Source: Urophycis tenuis (Eukaryota; Chordata; Actinopteri; Gadiformes; Phycidae). Taken from it: a DNA stretch of 64,000 bases. Positions 25,981-52,870 of the stretch are shown piece after piece; within the stretch, counting starts at the first letter, position 1, and each line of letters starts with the position of its first letter. Location of the stretch: contig JAXIVH010000193.1 of NCBI GenBank assembly GCA_036785325.1, positions 107,501-171,500 of the forward strand, read 5' to 3'. A model generated the notes under the pieces. The model ran no database searches, was not told the DNA's origin, and saw only the letters and a list, made by a program, of their open reading frames with translations. Both the position numbers and the translations under genes were made by a program.

Positions 25981-28900
25981 TTACTCTGCCTCAAGCAATA
26001 GTACTGTTTTATGTATGGCTCTTTCTAGGTAAACTGGCTTAGTTGTGCGTGTGCCTTTCGTGTCTAGTGTTGTGTCACTAAGCAATAGCTTTAGTCTTCG
26101 GACCTTTCCATCAGCTCCTAAGAAGACTTCTACTACTCTTGCCATCTTCCACTGATTCCTTGGCATTGCATCGTCTTGCAGCAGGACAATATCATTTACT
26201 TTAGCGTTTCTCCTGCTCTTGTTCCATTTGCTTCTTTGTTGCAGATTCAAAAGATACTCCTTTCTCCACCTGCTCCAGAACTCATTTGACAAGAACTGAA
26301 CTCTCTTCCATCTCTTCTGAAGATAGAGATCCGCTCGTACAAACTCTCCAGGTGGTGGTGCGATGATTGACGATTTCATTGTCAGTATATGGTTCGGAGT
26401 CAGGGGTTCTGGTCCCAATGGATCATTGAGATGTTCCACAGTCAATGGTCGACTATTTACTATAGCCATCACTTCATATAGGAACGTTCTCAATGAAGAG
26501 CTGTCTAATCTTGCAGCAGACTGGTCTAGAATGGATGTGAGGACACTCCTCACCGTACGTATCTGTCTCTCCCAGACACCGCCCATGTGGCTGGAGGCAG
26601 GTGAGTTCATGACAAAGCTGCATCCTAGCTCTTTAACACGCTCTTGCTCTATTCCTTTCATCAATTGCTGGAATTCGTTCCGTGCACCTACAAAGTTCGT
26701 GCCTTGGTCACTCTGTAGCTGTCTTACATTGCCTCTTATAGCAATAAAGCAACGCAACGCATTGAGGTAGGCATCAGTTGTGAGGTCATCCAAAACCTCG
26801 ATGTGGATGGCTCTTGAGCACATACAGGTGAGTAACAGCCCATATCTTTTCAGTTCTTTTCTTCGATCCTTTACATAAAATGGGCCGAAGCAGTCCATAC
26901 CGCTGTACACGAATGGAGGCGTGGCTTCCATCCTCTCGTGCGGAAGGTCGGCCATTTTTTGTTCTTGACTATGCTTTCTAAACTTCCTGCACTTAATGCA
27001 ATTGAAGATAAGAGATGACACTTCGCTACTGCACCCCAGAACCCAAATGCCATTAGAGCGCAATTCATTGATGGTCATTCCACGACCCTGATGTTGAATC
27101 TTCTCGTGATAGTGCTTAATCAGTAGTCGAGAGACATGATGTCCTTTTGGGAGGATGGCAGGGTGTTTGACATGGGGATGGAGTGCTGCTTGTGTCAATC
27201 TTCCTCCCACCCTCAAGATGTCATGGCTGTCCATGAACGGGTTTAACTTGTGCAACTTAGTTGAGTTGTTCCTTTGAACCTCTTTTCCTTGTTTTAGAGA
27301 TTTGATTTCCTCACTGAACGCTTCGTCTTGAACCACGTGGATTATGAATTGTTCAGCGTCACTTATTTCTTCGATAGTTGCAGCTTCATTAGATCTTGTT
27401 TTCAGCCCTTTGGCTTCCTTCGCACAACCTTTGAGTCTTGCTATAGCCCTTACGGCTCTTTTCCAATCTGAAAACTTCTGAAGACGATCTGACAGAGACC
27501 TTTCCTCTTTCGTTGTGGTTGTGTGAACCTGTACCTTTTTGATCTCTGGGTCTTCATCATCAAGCTCTCCTAGCTTGATCTCTTCACCTTTAGGGAGTTC
27601 CCGTTGCCACAGGAAACTAGGCCCTGTAAACCAGTTCGACTGTACAAGCTCCTTTGCGGTGAGCCCGCGAGAGGCATGGTCAGCCGGGTTATTTTCTGAG
27701 GCGACATAATGCCATTGACTTGGTTCTGTGCTAGATTTGATCCGCTGAATTCGGTTGGCCACGAATACATGGAACCGCCTTGTGTTATTATTTATATAAC
27801 CAAGGACGACCTTGGAGTCAGACCAAAAGTATTCCTGTAGACCTTCCAATTCCATTTCACTTTTAAGCAGATCACTTAATTTGGTGGCTACCACTGCAGC
27901 TGAGAGTTCTAGTCGTGGGATTGTTGTTACCTTCGCCGGCGCAACTCTTGCTTTCCCCATAACAAGAGCGCAATGCACTTCTCCAGACTTGGAAACAGCT
28001 CTGAGGTAAGAACATGCCCCGTAGCCAGACACACTAGCGTCAGCAAAATGGTGTAGTTCATACTGCTGAACTTCTTTGACTGCCAATGGCACGTAGCATC
28101 GTGGTATTTCTACTGAGGACAGATTATGTAGATCTTTCAGCCATGCTTCCCAAAGCAGCTTGAGGTCATTAGGAAGTGGCTCATCCCAATCCATCTTGTC
28201 TTGACACATTCTTTGTAGAATCTGCTTACCCATCAAAATGAATGGGGCTACAAACCCAAGAGGATCAAAGATTGAGGCGACTGTAGACAGCACTCCTCTT
28301 CTGGTAAAGGGATGTTCCTTTACCTCCACTCTGAACTGGAACCTGTCTGAGCTGATGCACCACTGGACTCCGAGAGCCCTTTCCATCTTCTGCTCTCCTA
28401 AGGCCATGTCCAGGTCGGTTGCATCTTGAGCACATTCTTCCTTTGGGATTGTGCTAAGCACCGTCTTGCTGTTGGTAATGAATTTGTGTAGGCGGAGCTT
28501 ACCAGTGCTGCAGAGGTTTCTTGCTTCCCTAACAAGCTGGATGGCATCAGCCTCACTGTCCACACTTGCCAATCCATCGTCAACATAAAAGTTGCGTTGT
28601 ATAAACCTCATGGTGGCATCGTCAAACTTGCCTGCTCCATCTGCTGCCAGGTGCTTAAGCCCAAAGTTCGTGCATCCTGGAGAGGATCCAGCACCAAACA
28701 AGTGAACCTTCATACGGAACACTGATGGTGGAGCTTCCATATTACCTCCTTCCCACCATAGGAATCTGAGATAGTCTTGGTCAGTTGGTGCGACATGAAA
28801 CTGATGGAACATTCGCTCCACATCGCACATGATGGCTACTTGCCCTTTCCGGAAACGACATAAGACCCCTACAAGGGTATTTGTGAGATCTGGCCCGGTT

Positions 28901-29637
28901 AGTAAATGTTCATTCAGTGACGTATTCTGAAACTTTGCTGAACAATCAAATACGACGCAAATCTTTCCAGGCTTTTGGGGGTGGTAAACCCCATGGTGGG
29001 GGATATACCACGTTGTCTTATTGCCTATCTCTGCCTCTGGGACCTTTTCAGCGTCGTTTCTTGCTATTATGTCTTCCATGAAAGTCACGTAATCTTTGTA
29101 ATATTGTTCATCCCTTTTTAGACGTTTCTCCAAGTATTTGAGTCGATGTTCTGCACAAACCTTATTGTTTGGCAAACTTGGCCTATCTTCCTTGAAAGGC
29201 AGAGGCATTTCGTAGTGTCCATTTGGCTTTTGCTTTATGCCTTCTTTCAGCTTAGCTAAGAACTTCATATCTTCTTGTGATATTGGAACTTCTCCGCTTG
29301 TTTTGTCAGTGAAGTCTGCCTCAAGGACTCGGATTATGTCTGCCGGAGTGAACATTTCTTTTACTTGAGTTCTACAAACATAATGAACTTCAGATTTGAT
29401 TTCAGAAGAAGGCTTGATGTCTGGTAGAACTTGCTTTATAATGATACGGTGACTCACGCCGATTTCATCTTCATGGTCAATGCCAGCGCTATTGTAGCCG
29501 ACAATACTCCAACCTAACACAGATCTTTGTGCATATGGCTGGTCTTCAGCGCCATTGATGACGTCTCTGGGAAGTAAGGCTTGGTGACAATTATAGCCAA
29601 TTAACAATCCTGCTTCGCAGTCAAGCTCAGGAGACAT
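25981..29637 (-). CDS. pol: BEL/Pao pol: reverse transcriptase, RNase H, integrase
   Basis: 1218 residues without interruption. It opens with the Pao-type stretch MSPELDCEAGLLIGY and VLGWSIVG. Reverse transcriptase: VFDCSAKF, FHQFHVAPTDQDYLRFLWW and catalytic FYVDDGLAS. RNase H region: HHFADASVSGYGAC. Integrase: zinc-binding CIKCRKFR, then YSGMDCFGPF, LQSDQGTNFVGA and SSHMGGVWERQIR (DDE). This order and the WW motif are typical of BEL/Pao. The start overlaps the gag frame by 37 bases. Confidence 0.9.
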   Translation of the reverse strand: MSPELDCEAGLLIGYNCHQALLPRDVINGAEDQPYAQRSVLGWSIVGYNSAGIDHEDEIGVSHRIIIKQVLPDIKPSSEIKSEVHYVCRTQVKEMFTPADIIRVLEADFTDKTSGEVPISQEDMKFLAKLKEGIKQKPNGHYEMPLPFKEDRPSLPNNKVCAEHRLKYLEKRLKRDEQYYKDYVTFMEDIIARNDAEKVPEAEIGNKTTWYIPHHGVYHPQKPGKICVVFDCSAKFQNTSLNEHLLTGPDLTNTLVGVLCRFRKGQVAIMCDVERMFHQFHVAPTDQDYLRFLWWEGGNMEAPPSVFRMKVHLFGAGSSPGCTNFGLKHLAADGAGKFDDATMRFIQRNFYVDDGLASVDSEADAIQLVREARNLCSTGKLRLHKFITNSKTVLSTIPKEECAQDATDLDMALGEQKMERALGVQWCISSDRFQFRVEVKEHPFTRRGVLSTVASIFDPLGFVAPFILMGKQILQRMCQDKMDWDEPLPNDLKLLWEAWLKDLHNLSSVEIPRCYVPLAVKEVQQYELHHFADASVSGYGACSYLRAVSKSGEVHCALVMGKARVAPAKVTTIPRLELSAAVVATKLSDLLKSEMELEGLQEYFWSDSKVVLGYINNNTRRFHVFVANRIQRIKSSTEPSQWHYVASENNPADHASRGLTAKELVQSNWFTGPSFLWQRELPKGEEIKLGELDDEDPEIKKVQVHTTTTKEERSLSDRLQKFSDWKRAVRAIARLKGCAKEAKGLKTRSNEAATIEEISDAEQFIIHVVQDEAFSEEIKSLKQGKEVQRNNSTKLHKLNPFMDSHDILRVGGRLTQAALHPHVKHPAILPKGHHVSRLLIKHYHEKIQHQGRGMTINELRSNGIWVLGCSSEVSSLIFNCIKCRKFRKHSQEQKMADLPHERMEATPPFVYSGMDCFGPFYVKDRRKELKRYGLLLTCMCSRAIHIEVLDDLTTDAYLNALRCFIAIRGNVRQLQSDQGTNFVGARNEFQQLMKGIEQERVKELGCSFVMNSPASSHMGGVWERQIRTVRSVLTSILDQSAARLDSSSLRTFLYEVMAIVNSRPLTVEHLNDPLGPEPLTPNHILTMKSSIIAPPPGEFVRADLYLQKRWKRVQFLSNEFWSRWRKEYLLNLQQRSKWNKSRRNAKVNDIVLLQDDAMPRNQWKMARVVEVFLGADGKVRRLKLLLSDTTLDTKGTRTTKPVYLERAIHKTVLLLEAE

Positions 29638-31379
29638 TTGATGCTTGCCAGATGTTCTAAGTGAGGCCAGGACTTTGCGGTGTTACTTGTGGGTATATGG
29701 GATCTATTTACTGGTATATAATCCCTAGTGTAGGTTGTCGGGAGTTTGATTATAGTTTCAGAGTTGACACCTCTTACTTGTAGTCCATTCACTCTTTGGC
29801 TAGACACAACCTTTGTTTTTGATGTTATTGTGGATACTTTGAGTTTGACTGGTTCCCTTTTGACATTCAGTATCTCAGCAGCATCCTTTAGGATGAAGGT
29901 GGTGTCGCTTTGTGTATCCAGCAGAGCATATACTAGAACTTCCTTGTCTGGTTCGGTTGTTGTGGAGACATAGACTGGTACAATTGAAGACGTATGAGTG
30001 CTACTCTTCTCTTGAACAACTCTGTTGGAGGTAGCCTCTGTAAAGTCTTGTGTCTCTGTTGGTTTAAACTCTTGGTCTTTGTTTCTCTTGTTATCATTTG
30101 ACCTTTCTTGTTTAGTTCTTGTTCCTTGTTCTTGGTCTTTCTTCTCACGATTTTGATGTAAACATGTCGGGTGGCGTTTTCCGCATGAGTCACATACACT
30201 CCTGGATGTACAGGCTTTGGAGTTATGGCCAGTCTTAAGGCAGCCAAAGCATAACCTTTCCAGTTGTACGATCTTAACCCTTTCTTCAATTGGTCTTTCC
30301 ATGATCTTGCGACATCTATGGAGAGTGTGGCCTTTGTTCTTACAAAACACACACACAACACTTGTCTTTTCACTTGTACTTGTGGTGAAAGTCTTAGCAC
30401 TGAAGTTGCGATTTCGTTGAGATGTAGGATTTTCTCTTTGTGTTGGCTTTGACCTTTCTTGATCCGTTGGCTTTATTGCCTGCAAGGATGTGATGGGGTT
30501 GCACGCAATTCGAGCCTCCATGCTGAGAAATCTTATGAAGTATTCAAAATCAGGAAACATTTTGTGTTCATCTTGATATTTTGTGACTGTTCTATTCCAG
30601 CCTGAGCTCAGCCAATCAGGTAACTTGGCAGCAATCCTTTGGTTTTCCACGCAGTCATTGAGAACTTGTAACCCTTGCACATAAGGCATGGCTGATTCAA
30701 CACTGCTCAGAAAATCTACAAACTCACGAAGATCTTCACCGTCTTTGGGATTAATTTTATGCCATGAGTGTATCTTGTCACGATATGATTTGCCAATAAC
30801 AAAGGGATTACCAAATCTGTCCTCGAGTACATCCCAGGCAGCACGATACACACTCTCAGTTGCGACAAGGAAATGTCCTTCAATAGCCTTTTTGGCTGGG
30901 CCACCAACATACTTGCGCAGAAAGAAGAGTTTTTCTTGAGTTGGTAGGTTCTTGCGATCAATAAGCGCACAGAAGGAGAGCTTCCAATCATTATACTGGA
31001 GAGGGTCTCCTTTGAAGACAGCAGGTTCAGGGATGGGAATTCGATTGGCTGTAATTGCTTCAGCGAGAGTTCTCACAAGGTCATTGGAAGCTCCATGAGA
31101 GGTAGTGAAAGTGGGAGGAACTTGATCAGATGAGGCTTGTTGTATGGGCGGAGGTTGAGAGAGTGGTGCTTGTTGAGGAGGAAAGAAGGGTTCACTTAAA
31201 GGGTTAAGTGATGGGTGGGGAGGAACTGGGAGTTTATGTTGGGAGGGGTAGACTTCTTGTTTCTGTTGAGGAAAGGGAGCCAACAGGCGTTTTTCTTGAT
31301 TACCATGCTCTCCTTCTGCATAAACTTGCAGTCTTGCTTGTGCTGCGTTATGCTTTTTTAGTTCCTCCAGCCGTTCCAC
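29601..31379 (-). CDS. gag: BEL/Pao gag C-terminal part, zinc knuckles and protease
   Basis: 592 residues. Capsid-like region (FKGDPLQYNDWKLSF), then zinc knuckles CVFCKNKGHTLHRC and CFGCLKTGHNSKAC and a third Cys/His cluster (CDSCGKRHPTCLH), then an aspartic-protease site ALLDTQSDTTFIL. It overlaps both neighbouring frames by about 30-37 bases. BEL elements usually have one polyprotein, so the two frame changes are probably mutations. Confidence 0.85.
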   Translation of the reverse strand: MERLEELKKHNAAQARLQVYAEGEHGNQEKRLLAPFPQQKQEVYPSQHKLPVPPHPSLNPLSEPFFPPQQAPLSQPPPIQQASSDQVPPTFTTSHGASNDLVRTLAEAITANRIPIPEPAVFKGDPLQYNDWKLSFCALIDRKNLPTQEKLFFLRKYVGGPAKKAIEGHFLVATESVYRAAWDVLEDRFGNPFVIGKSYRDKIHSWHKINPKDGEDLREFVDFLSSVESAMPYVQGLQVLNDCVENQRIAAKLPDWLSSGWNRTVTKYQDEHKMFPDFEYFIRFLSMEARIACNPITSLQAIKPTDQERSKPTQRENPTSQRNRNFSAKTFTTSTSEKTSVVCVFCKNKGHTLHRCRKIMERPIEERVKIVQLERLCFGCLKTGHNSKACTSRSVCDSCGKRHPTCLHQNREKKDQEQGTRTKQERSNDNKRNKDQEFKPTETQDFTEATSNRVVQEKSSTHTSSIVPVYVSTTTEPDKEVLVYALLDTQSDTTFILKDAAEILNVKREPVKLKVSTITSKTKVVSSQRVNGLQVRGVNSETIIKLPTTYTRDYIPVNRSHIPTSNTAKSWPHLEHLASIKCLLSLTAKQDC

Positions 31380-32262
31380 TTTTCCTTTTCCCTTCCAGCT
31401 TCATTCTTCTTGCAGCACTTTCAGATATCAACTGAGCTCTTTTTCTAGCATTATCTGCTTCAACCTCCTTTTCTTGAGCTTCCCTTTCAGCTTCTAACAT
31501 TTCGTATTCCACCTCAAGTCTTTGGATTTCTTGCTCTTGTTGATGCTGTGCATCCATGATCTTGATAACTTCTTGTGTGGCTGCAACTTCAGCTGCAGCT
31601 AGTTTTGCATTCAGCGACAAGTTAGAAGATTGGTTGGATCCTTTGGAGGAAGTTTTGGACGTTCTAGATTTAGCTGAGACACTGGACTCTGTGCTATCAA
31701 ACACTGACTCTGCACTAGGCCAGGATATGAGATCTGGATCATCACCACTGAGGAAGTGTCGAGCATTTTCTGTTGCAATCCTAGTGAGTGCCTGACAAGT
31801 GTCATTCATTCTCCGAATGTCAGGTTCAGGGCTTGAGATGTCTCTGATTTTAAGGTAAGTATTGTCAATGTCAACTTGGATGGTTTTGATTGTGTTTACA
31901 ATTTCGTCAACAAGATCTAAAAGATCATTACTCTTAATGGATCGTTTCAAGCCCTTGATGTGATACTTCCATCTTGCGTACATCTTGTTGAAATTCACAT
32001 TTAGATTATTTAATTTGTCATCTAACAGAGCCTGTCCTTTTCCAGTGAGCGTTCGTGTGCGTTCACTTCTTCTAAGATCTGCAGGCTGTGGTGCGTTGTC
32101 TGCACAGGCCTGAGATTGCTTGTCTGGTGCTATGGCTTCAACTTGCTCCTCACTGCTACCTTGCTGTGGTGAGTTAATTTGCTTTGCATCACCATCTTCT
32201 TGGAGGTCTGTCTTAGTGACCTTTGCAGCTGGCAGAGTAGCATCTTTGTTTGAGTGTGACAT
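31348..32262 (-). CDS. BEL/Pao gag N-terminal part
   Basis: Starts at a plausible MSHSNKDATL (an upstream in-frame Met is at 32331). Charged, with a Ser-rich middle and a long C-terminal coiled coil rich in Glu and Arg (QRLEVEYEMLEAEREAQ). The frame ends in an A-rich stretch; the sense continues in the next frame with ERLEELKKHNAAQARL, so a one-base slip in the A run is likely. Confidence 0.75.
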   Translation of the reverse strand: MSHSNKDATLPAAKVTKTDLQEDGDAKQINSPQQGSSEEQVEAIAPDKQSQACADNAPQPADLRRSERTRTLTGKGQALLDDKLNNLNVNFNKMYARWKYHIKGLKRSIKSNDLLDLVDEIVNTIKTIQVDIDNTYLKIRDISSPEPDIRRMNDTCQALTRIATENARHFLSGDDPDLISWPSAESVFDSTESSVSAKSRTSKTSSKGSNQSSNLSLNAKLAAAEVAATQEVIKIMDAQHQQEQEIQRLEVEYEMLEAEREAQEKEVEADNARKRAQLISESAARRMKLEGKRKSGTAGGTKKA

Positions 32263-32914
32263 GTTACATGCATGAGGAGCTAAATGTTGTTGAAAGTTAA
32301 ATGAAATGTATTCTTCTTTTGATATGTGCAAATGTAGATAAGCCTATTTTAATTTCTATGAAATGTAAATACTAAATGAACTGTAAATGAACTGTAAATA
32401 TTTTAGATTATTTTTAACTTAATCTTTGCATAAATGCACATTCAAATATTACAATATCATATCACACACTTAGACTTGCAATGAATTATTGGATGGAAAA
32501 TAAACTGTAACCAATCTTGTCACAATAAAAAATATGCAAAACTTACTTATATGCAATACTGAAATGTTAAACTTGAAATATCTTATACTTATATCTTATA
32601 CAACTTAAAGAATAGTGTGCTTACTCATGTTCAGTCTCTTTGAGTTTTACCACAGGAAAAATGGCTACTGCCGCTTTAAGAAGAAAACAGATGAGAGTTC
32701 GGCGTGATAGAAACTTGATGGCGGCGAACAAATACTTGCGCTACTTCCAAGACATTATCTTAAACGTGCTTGTTTGTGTAGCTTCATCCACTGCTCCTTT
32801 AATTCACACACAGCCGCTCCCAACGGCACCTCCTCGTCACAGCGCGGTCCGCTCAACTTTCTGTAGCCTGCAGTTTCCTCTCGGAGCCTTCACTGTTGCA
32901 GTGAAGTGTTCCAC

Positions 32915-33346
32915 TGTGCCGCCCATTGATTGCAGAGAGACTCCGGATCCTTTTTACTGATGTTTATTGCATAAAAACACCGTGGAACTGATAGCACAGA
33001 AAGGAAAAACAATATCAGCTCCACACATTCACAGCTCAGGTTAAACAACGATGCCGCAGTTAAACACGAATTAAACAGTTAATAAATTAATACTGACCAC
33101 TTTTGCCTGCTTCCGATCAATGGCGGGGGTAACTTGAAGAAATGAGGTCAGTCTTCAAACACACTGCAACTTATGTGTGAACAAACAGCCAAAAGCACCA
33201 AAAACAAACGGCAAAATCTTCTAGAAAGTTACACTGCCGTATAAAGCAAGCTGCCGCAAAACAACAAACGCAACATTTCTTCCGGTCTCAGAACTACAAA
33301 ATAAAAGCACGCAAACCACCGATCACTAATAGTGGCTGCAGTTACA
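32915..33346 (-). repeat. BEL 5' LTR
   Basis: 432 bp, intact, bounded by TGTGCC and GTTACA on the plus strand. Confidence 0.9.
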
Positions 33347-33431
33347 CATATATAAAACTTTTGCCTTCATTTCTGTAAACTTCTGTAAACTAAACTCGCT
33401 AGTAATCCGTAATGACCAGAATGGTCATTAC

Positions 33432-35908
<2,477 letters not shown>

Positions 35909-36217
35909 ATATATATATATATATATCTATGTGTGTGTGTGTTGTCGCCAATCAGTCGAAGCATTTATCAAGGCTGTGTTTACACCGTGGCGGTGTTTAC
36001 GAGTGGAAACCAGAAAAGCGATCTCCAGCAAATGTAGTTCGCGGACCAATCACAGCCAAAGCCAACGCGTTGGGACGGCGTCGCCTCGACGCGCGTCTAG
36101 GATTTGGGGAGGTGCACGTCGAGGACGTAAAGGGTCCGCAAAGGGTCCGCCGTGGGTCCGCCGTCCCAACGCATCGCGTCGACGCGGAAGTATAAACGAA
36201 GCATAACTAGGCCTTAA

Positions 36218-36997
36218 TAAAGGGATATTCCGCCATTTTTGGAAATAAGCTCATTTTCCACCTTCCCTCGAGCAAAACAATCGATCTTTACCCTTTTCCC
36301 GTTCATCCAGCCGTTCTGTGAGTCTGGCGGTACAACTTTTAGCTGTAGCTTAGCATAGATCATTGAATCGGATTAGACCATTGGCATCTCGCCCGCTTAG
36401 CCCGTGACTACGATTTCCGGAATTTTTCCCATTTAAAACTTGTCTCTTCTCAAGTTTGAAAGTGCAATAAGACCGACGGAAAATGAAACGTGGCGATTTT
36501 CTAGGCTGATTTTACCCGGAACTATATTCTCATTCTGGCGTAATAATCAAGGAAAGTTGCAAAGGTACCATGGGCGCAGTGATATGACGCAGCGCCTCAA
36601 TAGTCCCTGTAGGCTTCTTCCGGCAATACAACCAACGTGATTACCTGCTTTTACCGGTGGTATACCGGGACTATACTTTGAGGCGCGTCATATCACTGCG
36701 CCCATGGTACCTTTGCAACTTTTCACGTTTCATTTTCCGTCGGTCTTATTGCACTTTCAAACTTGAGAAGAGACAAGATTTAAATGGGAAAAATTCCGGA
36801 AATCGTTGTCACTTCTAAGCGGGCGAGATGCCAATGGTCTAATCCGATTAAATTATTTATGCTAAGCTACAGCTAAAAGTTGTACCGCCAGACTCACAGA
36901 ATGGCTGGATGAACGGGAAAAGGGTAAAGATCGATTGTTTTGCTCGAGGGAAGGTGGAAAATGAGCTTATTTCCAAAAAAGGCGGAATATCCCTTTA
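36218..36997. mobile_element. 0.8-kb palindromic foldback element
   Basis: Ends TAAAGGGATATTCCGCC and GGCGGAATATCCCTTTA. The arms (36218-36610 and 36670-36997) are near-perfect inverses through GAGCAAAACAATCGATC and GACCGACGGAAAATGAAACG. Related to 15321-16241. It lies directly beside the right end of the Harbinger-like element. Confidence 0.8.
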
Positions 36998-37668
36998 AGA
37001 AAGACAGTGAGGACAGGACAGTATGTGAGTTGGCCCCTGTATTCAATCATGGCCAGGAATTACAAGTTCAGTCCCCAATGGTAATGCAAATTCCTCTGAA
37101 CCAGGGACGCACCGAAAGGAAATTCCCTTCCCGGTTCTCGGTTCTTCTCGGTTATCAATACGCTACTACCGGCTGACGCCGAAGTCGCAAAAGGAGGTCG
37201 TTTTGGCATACAAGCGTACGCCTTTACGCAAACCACTTGCATGTAAACGGCCCATTATGTTTGACCAGGAATCTGGGGCGCCTCTGCAGTGTGCTCACTA
37301 CACCGCAGGAGCCAAGGGACGCGCGGGGCTCTCTGGTGAGTGGAGGGAAGCGTTTTTCGTAAGAAGACGAGTGGATAGCAGTGAAGTTCTTACTACTTGT
37401 ATATATTCATCAGTAAAGACCATGGTTAACAGTTAGCATGACAAGTACACAATACAAACAGGAAAGGCAGTACGATATCTAATCTACACCTGTTTATCTA
37501 TATATCAATACAAATATATTTATTTTCATTATTTTTATTTTATTAGTATTAGTAGTATTAGTATAAGTATTTCCATTATTTCCATTCCACCACGTTTGCC
37601 CTAATAGCCTGGCATTGTAGAGACAAGCCTGGTCCTACTGCTAGGGGAGACCTACAGATGCATACAGT
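36998..37668. other. Region without a recognised gene
   Basis: Mixed unique and AT-rich sequence; the short frames show no family features. Confidence 0.4.
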
Positions 37669-38796
37669 CAAGGGCGTAATTTAGCATAGGGACTGAGGGA
37701 TATGTCCCGACCAACTTTGAGAAAGAAAGGATTGTCCCTACCAATATTTAGATTTATTATTTAATACAACGGAAAAATATTTTACATAATGCATTCAATA
37801 TAAAAAAAATTGCAAACCTATTCGTAGTAGCCAGGCTATTAGGCATATATATTTGCCGTGCGTGCGGCGTGCCCACATCAGCCCATTTTTCAGTGCACCA
37901 GAGATGATGTAATTTGATTGGCTGAAAGGCCATCTGACCGTCGATTGTAGGTCTGCCGCAGAATTTTAATGTCGGTGGGCTGACTTTGTCAGATTTGTAA
38001 GGCTGGCAAATCCGCCGCTGACCCAGGTGGATGACTTTTTAGTTGTAAAAAGCAAACAACTCCACCAGTACAGCCTGTTTGTTTTATTACAGCCCGCCAT
38101 CCATAGATATCGCTGATAATTTTCGGTCTTGAAATGCTTTCCACTTTCTTAACCTTTTCTTTTAATTCCAGTTCTGGAGTTGGTCTTGATCTTCCGTTTT
38201 TTTATTATTTGAAGTTTTTCTGTGAAAGGACGCCTTCCGCGATCCGATCAAACTAGCCACAACGTAATTCACAGAGGCGGCAGAGTGGTGAGAACGGTTG
38301 AGACTCAACTAGGACTTCGTGAAGGCCTACAAGCTTTTTTTTTTTTGTCCCGCCCACTTGAAATCAAACTGTGGTTGGTCAATCTGCCACTCACTCTCCA
38401 AACCATGGCCTTCTGCAGGAATTGTGAAGTCCTAACCAATTAATGAGCCAGCTAACCGGGCCTTGATAGAAACAGACTATTCTGATTGGATAACATGTTT
38501 TAGGGACCGTAACCATTTCATTGTGATGTGAATTTGACAGTACACTTAATTTTAGAACATGGATGAGAGAAAATTTATTAAATGTATTGTGGGAGGAGTT
38601 ATTTTAAGATTTTGTTCTGTTGATGGATCATTTCAATACAATACAAATGTATTGTATTTAATTAAATAGAGGCATACGCTTTTTTTGTTTCAGGCTTCAT
38701 ATAGTTTAATTTTTATTTTTTATTTTTTTGGGGCGGTGGGGGGGGGTTGGTCTGTTAAGTGTCCCTACCAAAGCTGAGACCAAACTTACGCCCTTG
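37669..38796. mobile_element. hAT-type non-autonomous element with 8-bp target duplication
   Basis: Starts CAAGGGCGTAA and ends TTACGCCCTTG. It is flanked by a perfect 8-bp duplication CATACAGT (37661-37668 and 38797-38804), the hallmark of hAT transposition. No transposase frame is visible in 1.1 kb. Confidence 0.8.
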
Positions 38797-39129
38797 CATA
38801 CAGTGCTTTTAACAAGAACAACATCAATACAAACGGACATCAACACAGATTTGGGAATATCTGATAGGAACCAACACATACAGATTACATTACATTGTAA
38901 AAAGTGACAAAAGTCAGTGCAGCAATAAGAGAAAAAAAAAACCCAGATTAAATTGTAAAAAAAAATATATAAGCAAAGGAAGTGCAAAGAAACAACACTA
39001 AACATGTTTAGTGTTTGGGGTATGGCCACTCTCATGCAATGATAATGATGATAATAACGCACATAATAACTAACACATGTAAAAGGTTAGTTAACTGACA
39101 CAAACCATTACAACACGTTTCATGAAACT

Positions 39130-39145
39130 TCTACCCCATTGATAG

Positions 39146-39175
<30 letters not shown>
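39130..39175. repeat. (AC)n microsatellite
   Basis: AC tract abutting the MITE at 39176; a similar short tract follows at 39576-39592. Confidence 0.85.
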
Positions 39176-39180
<5 letters not shown>

Positions 39181-39572
39181 CGTTTACATGCAGCAAGAAA
39201 TTCGAATTTCTCATCGGATCAGATAATGACATGCGTAAGACCGGATCACTTGTCCGAGTATACATGCCGTTCAGAGAATGGGATTAACAGCCGGAGCATG
39301 GGCTGACTCTGGACGCTATGTGGCGCTGCGCATGTGCAGAATGGCACTGCGCATGCGCAGAATGCAAAATCCGATTCAGATCCGATTGCTGAGTATACAT
39401 GCCGTTAAAAGTCCGACTGTGAACGAATTATCCAGGTGTTGTTATCCGATTTTGAGATGTCTGAAGTAGGTCCGAAGTAGGTCGGATTAAGGTGTTTACA
39501 TGCACTTAAAAAGTCTGAACGATGTCTTATACGATTAGAAATTCGAATTTCTTGCTGCATGTAAACGTACTG
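39176..39572. mobile_element. MITE with CAGTACGTTTACATGCAG ends
   Basis: 397 bp. Ends CAGTACGTTTACATGCAG and CTGCATGTAAACGTACTG, with inverted arms through AGAAATTCGAATTTC. It lies in an AC tract, so the target duplication cannot be measured. Confidence 0.8.
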
Positions 39573-39641
39573 ACAGACACACACACACACACCAATCTCA
39601 ATGGAGCCTCATCCCGTCGCCACGGTGATGACGGGCGGAAG

Positions 39642-52223
<12,582 letters not shown>

Positions 52224-52870
52224 GAAATCAGCAGAAGAGCTGTCTTTCTTCAGAAGGGAATTTTGCGCTGTCAAACTCTTCTCTGTTGTGCTGTGAAGCT
52301 CGATGGGGGGCGGGGGGCGGGGGCGGAGCGATTGTCCACGCATGCGCAAGTAGGAAGAAGCCTTTTTTGACAACCTCTCGTTTTAATGATCTCTACCTGC
52401 TCCCTAGCGGTGTAGTTCACTATTCGGATGGTCAACCCGTGTTTGATCTCTGCCTATCTATCTCTATCTGCATCAGTCTCACCGTATGTCCTGGTTCTTA
52501 CACCGTCTCCACATGGCATTACTTTGAGAAATGACTGTACTGTAGATTTGCCAACAAATTGTTCGAAGAAGTGGACATGTTCTTAAATGAATTATTATAC
52601 GTAGGGTTAGGTTATATGTAACTTTATATGCTGATGTAGTGGGGATTTTTGTGGGAACTATGCAGTGGTATGATTTATATGTCCTTGGAATATTAATAAC
52701 GGTTATCATTATGATAGCATAGTAATAACCATATACCCAAAACAGGACATTTCTTTTTGTATTATATTTTACTATATCGGCCACGTTTAACAATTTTGCT
52801 TGCAGTTTTTCTGACTAGTGTGAACAGCACAAATCCGATGGAATCTGATTTTTCCAATCCTCATTTGGGC

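Larger units (their letters stand above)
19747..33346 (-). mobile_element. BEL/Pao LTR retrotransposon containing nested insertions
   Basis: Two LTRs (plus strand TGTGCCGCC...GTTACA; element strand TGTAAC...GGCACA) bound the element, with a 5-bp target duplication CATAT at 19742-19746 and 33347-33351. The right (5') LTR is 32915-33346, 432 bp. The left (3') LTR is 19747-19875 plus 25541-25843, again 432 bp once the insertion is removed. I noticed about five differences between the LTRs, so it is young. Coding runs on the minus strand in three overlapping frames, followed by A/T-rich sequence before the 3' LTR. Confidence 0.9.
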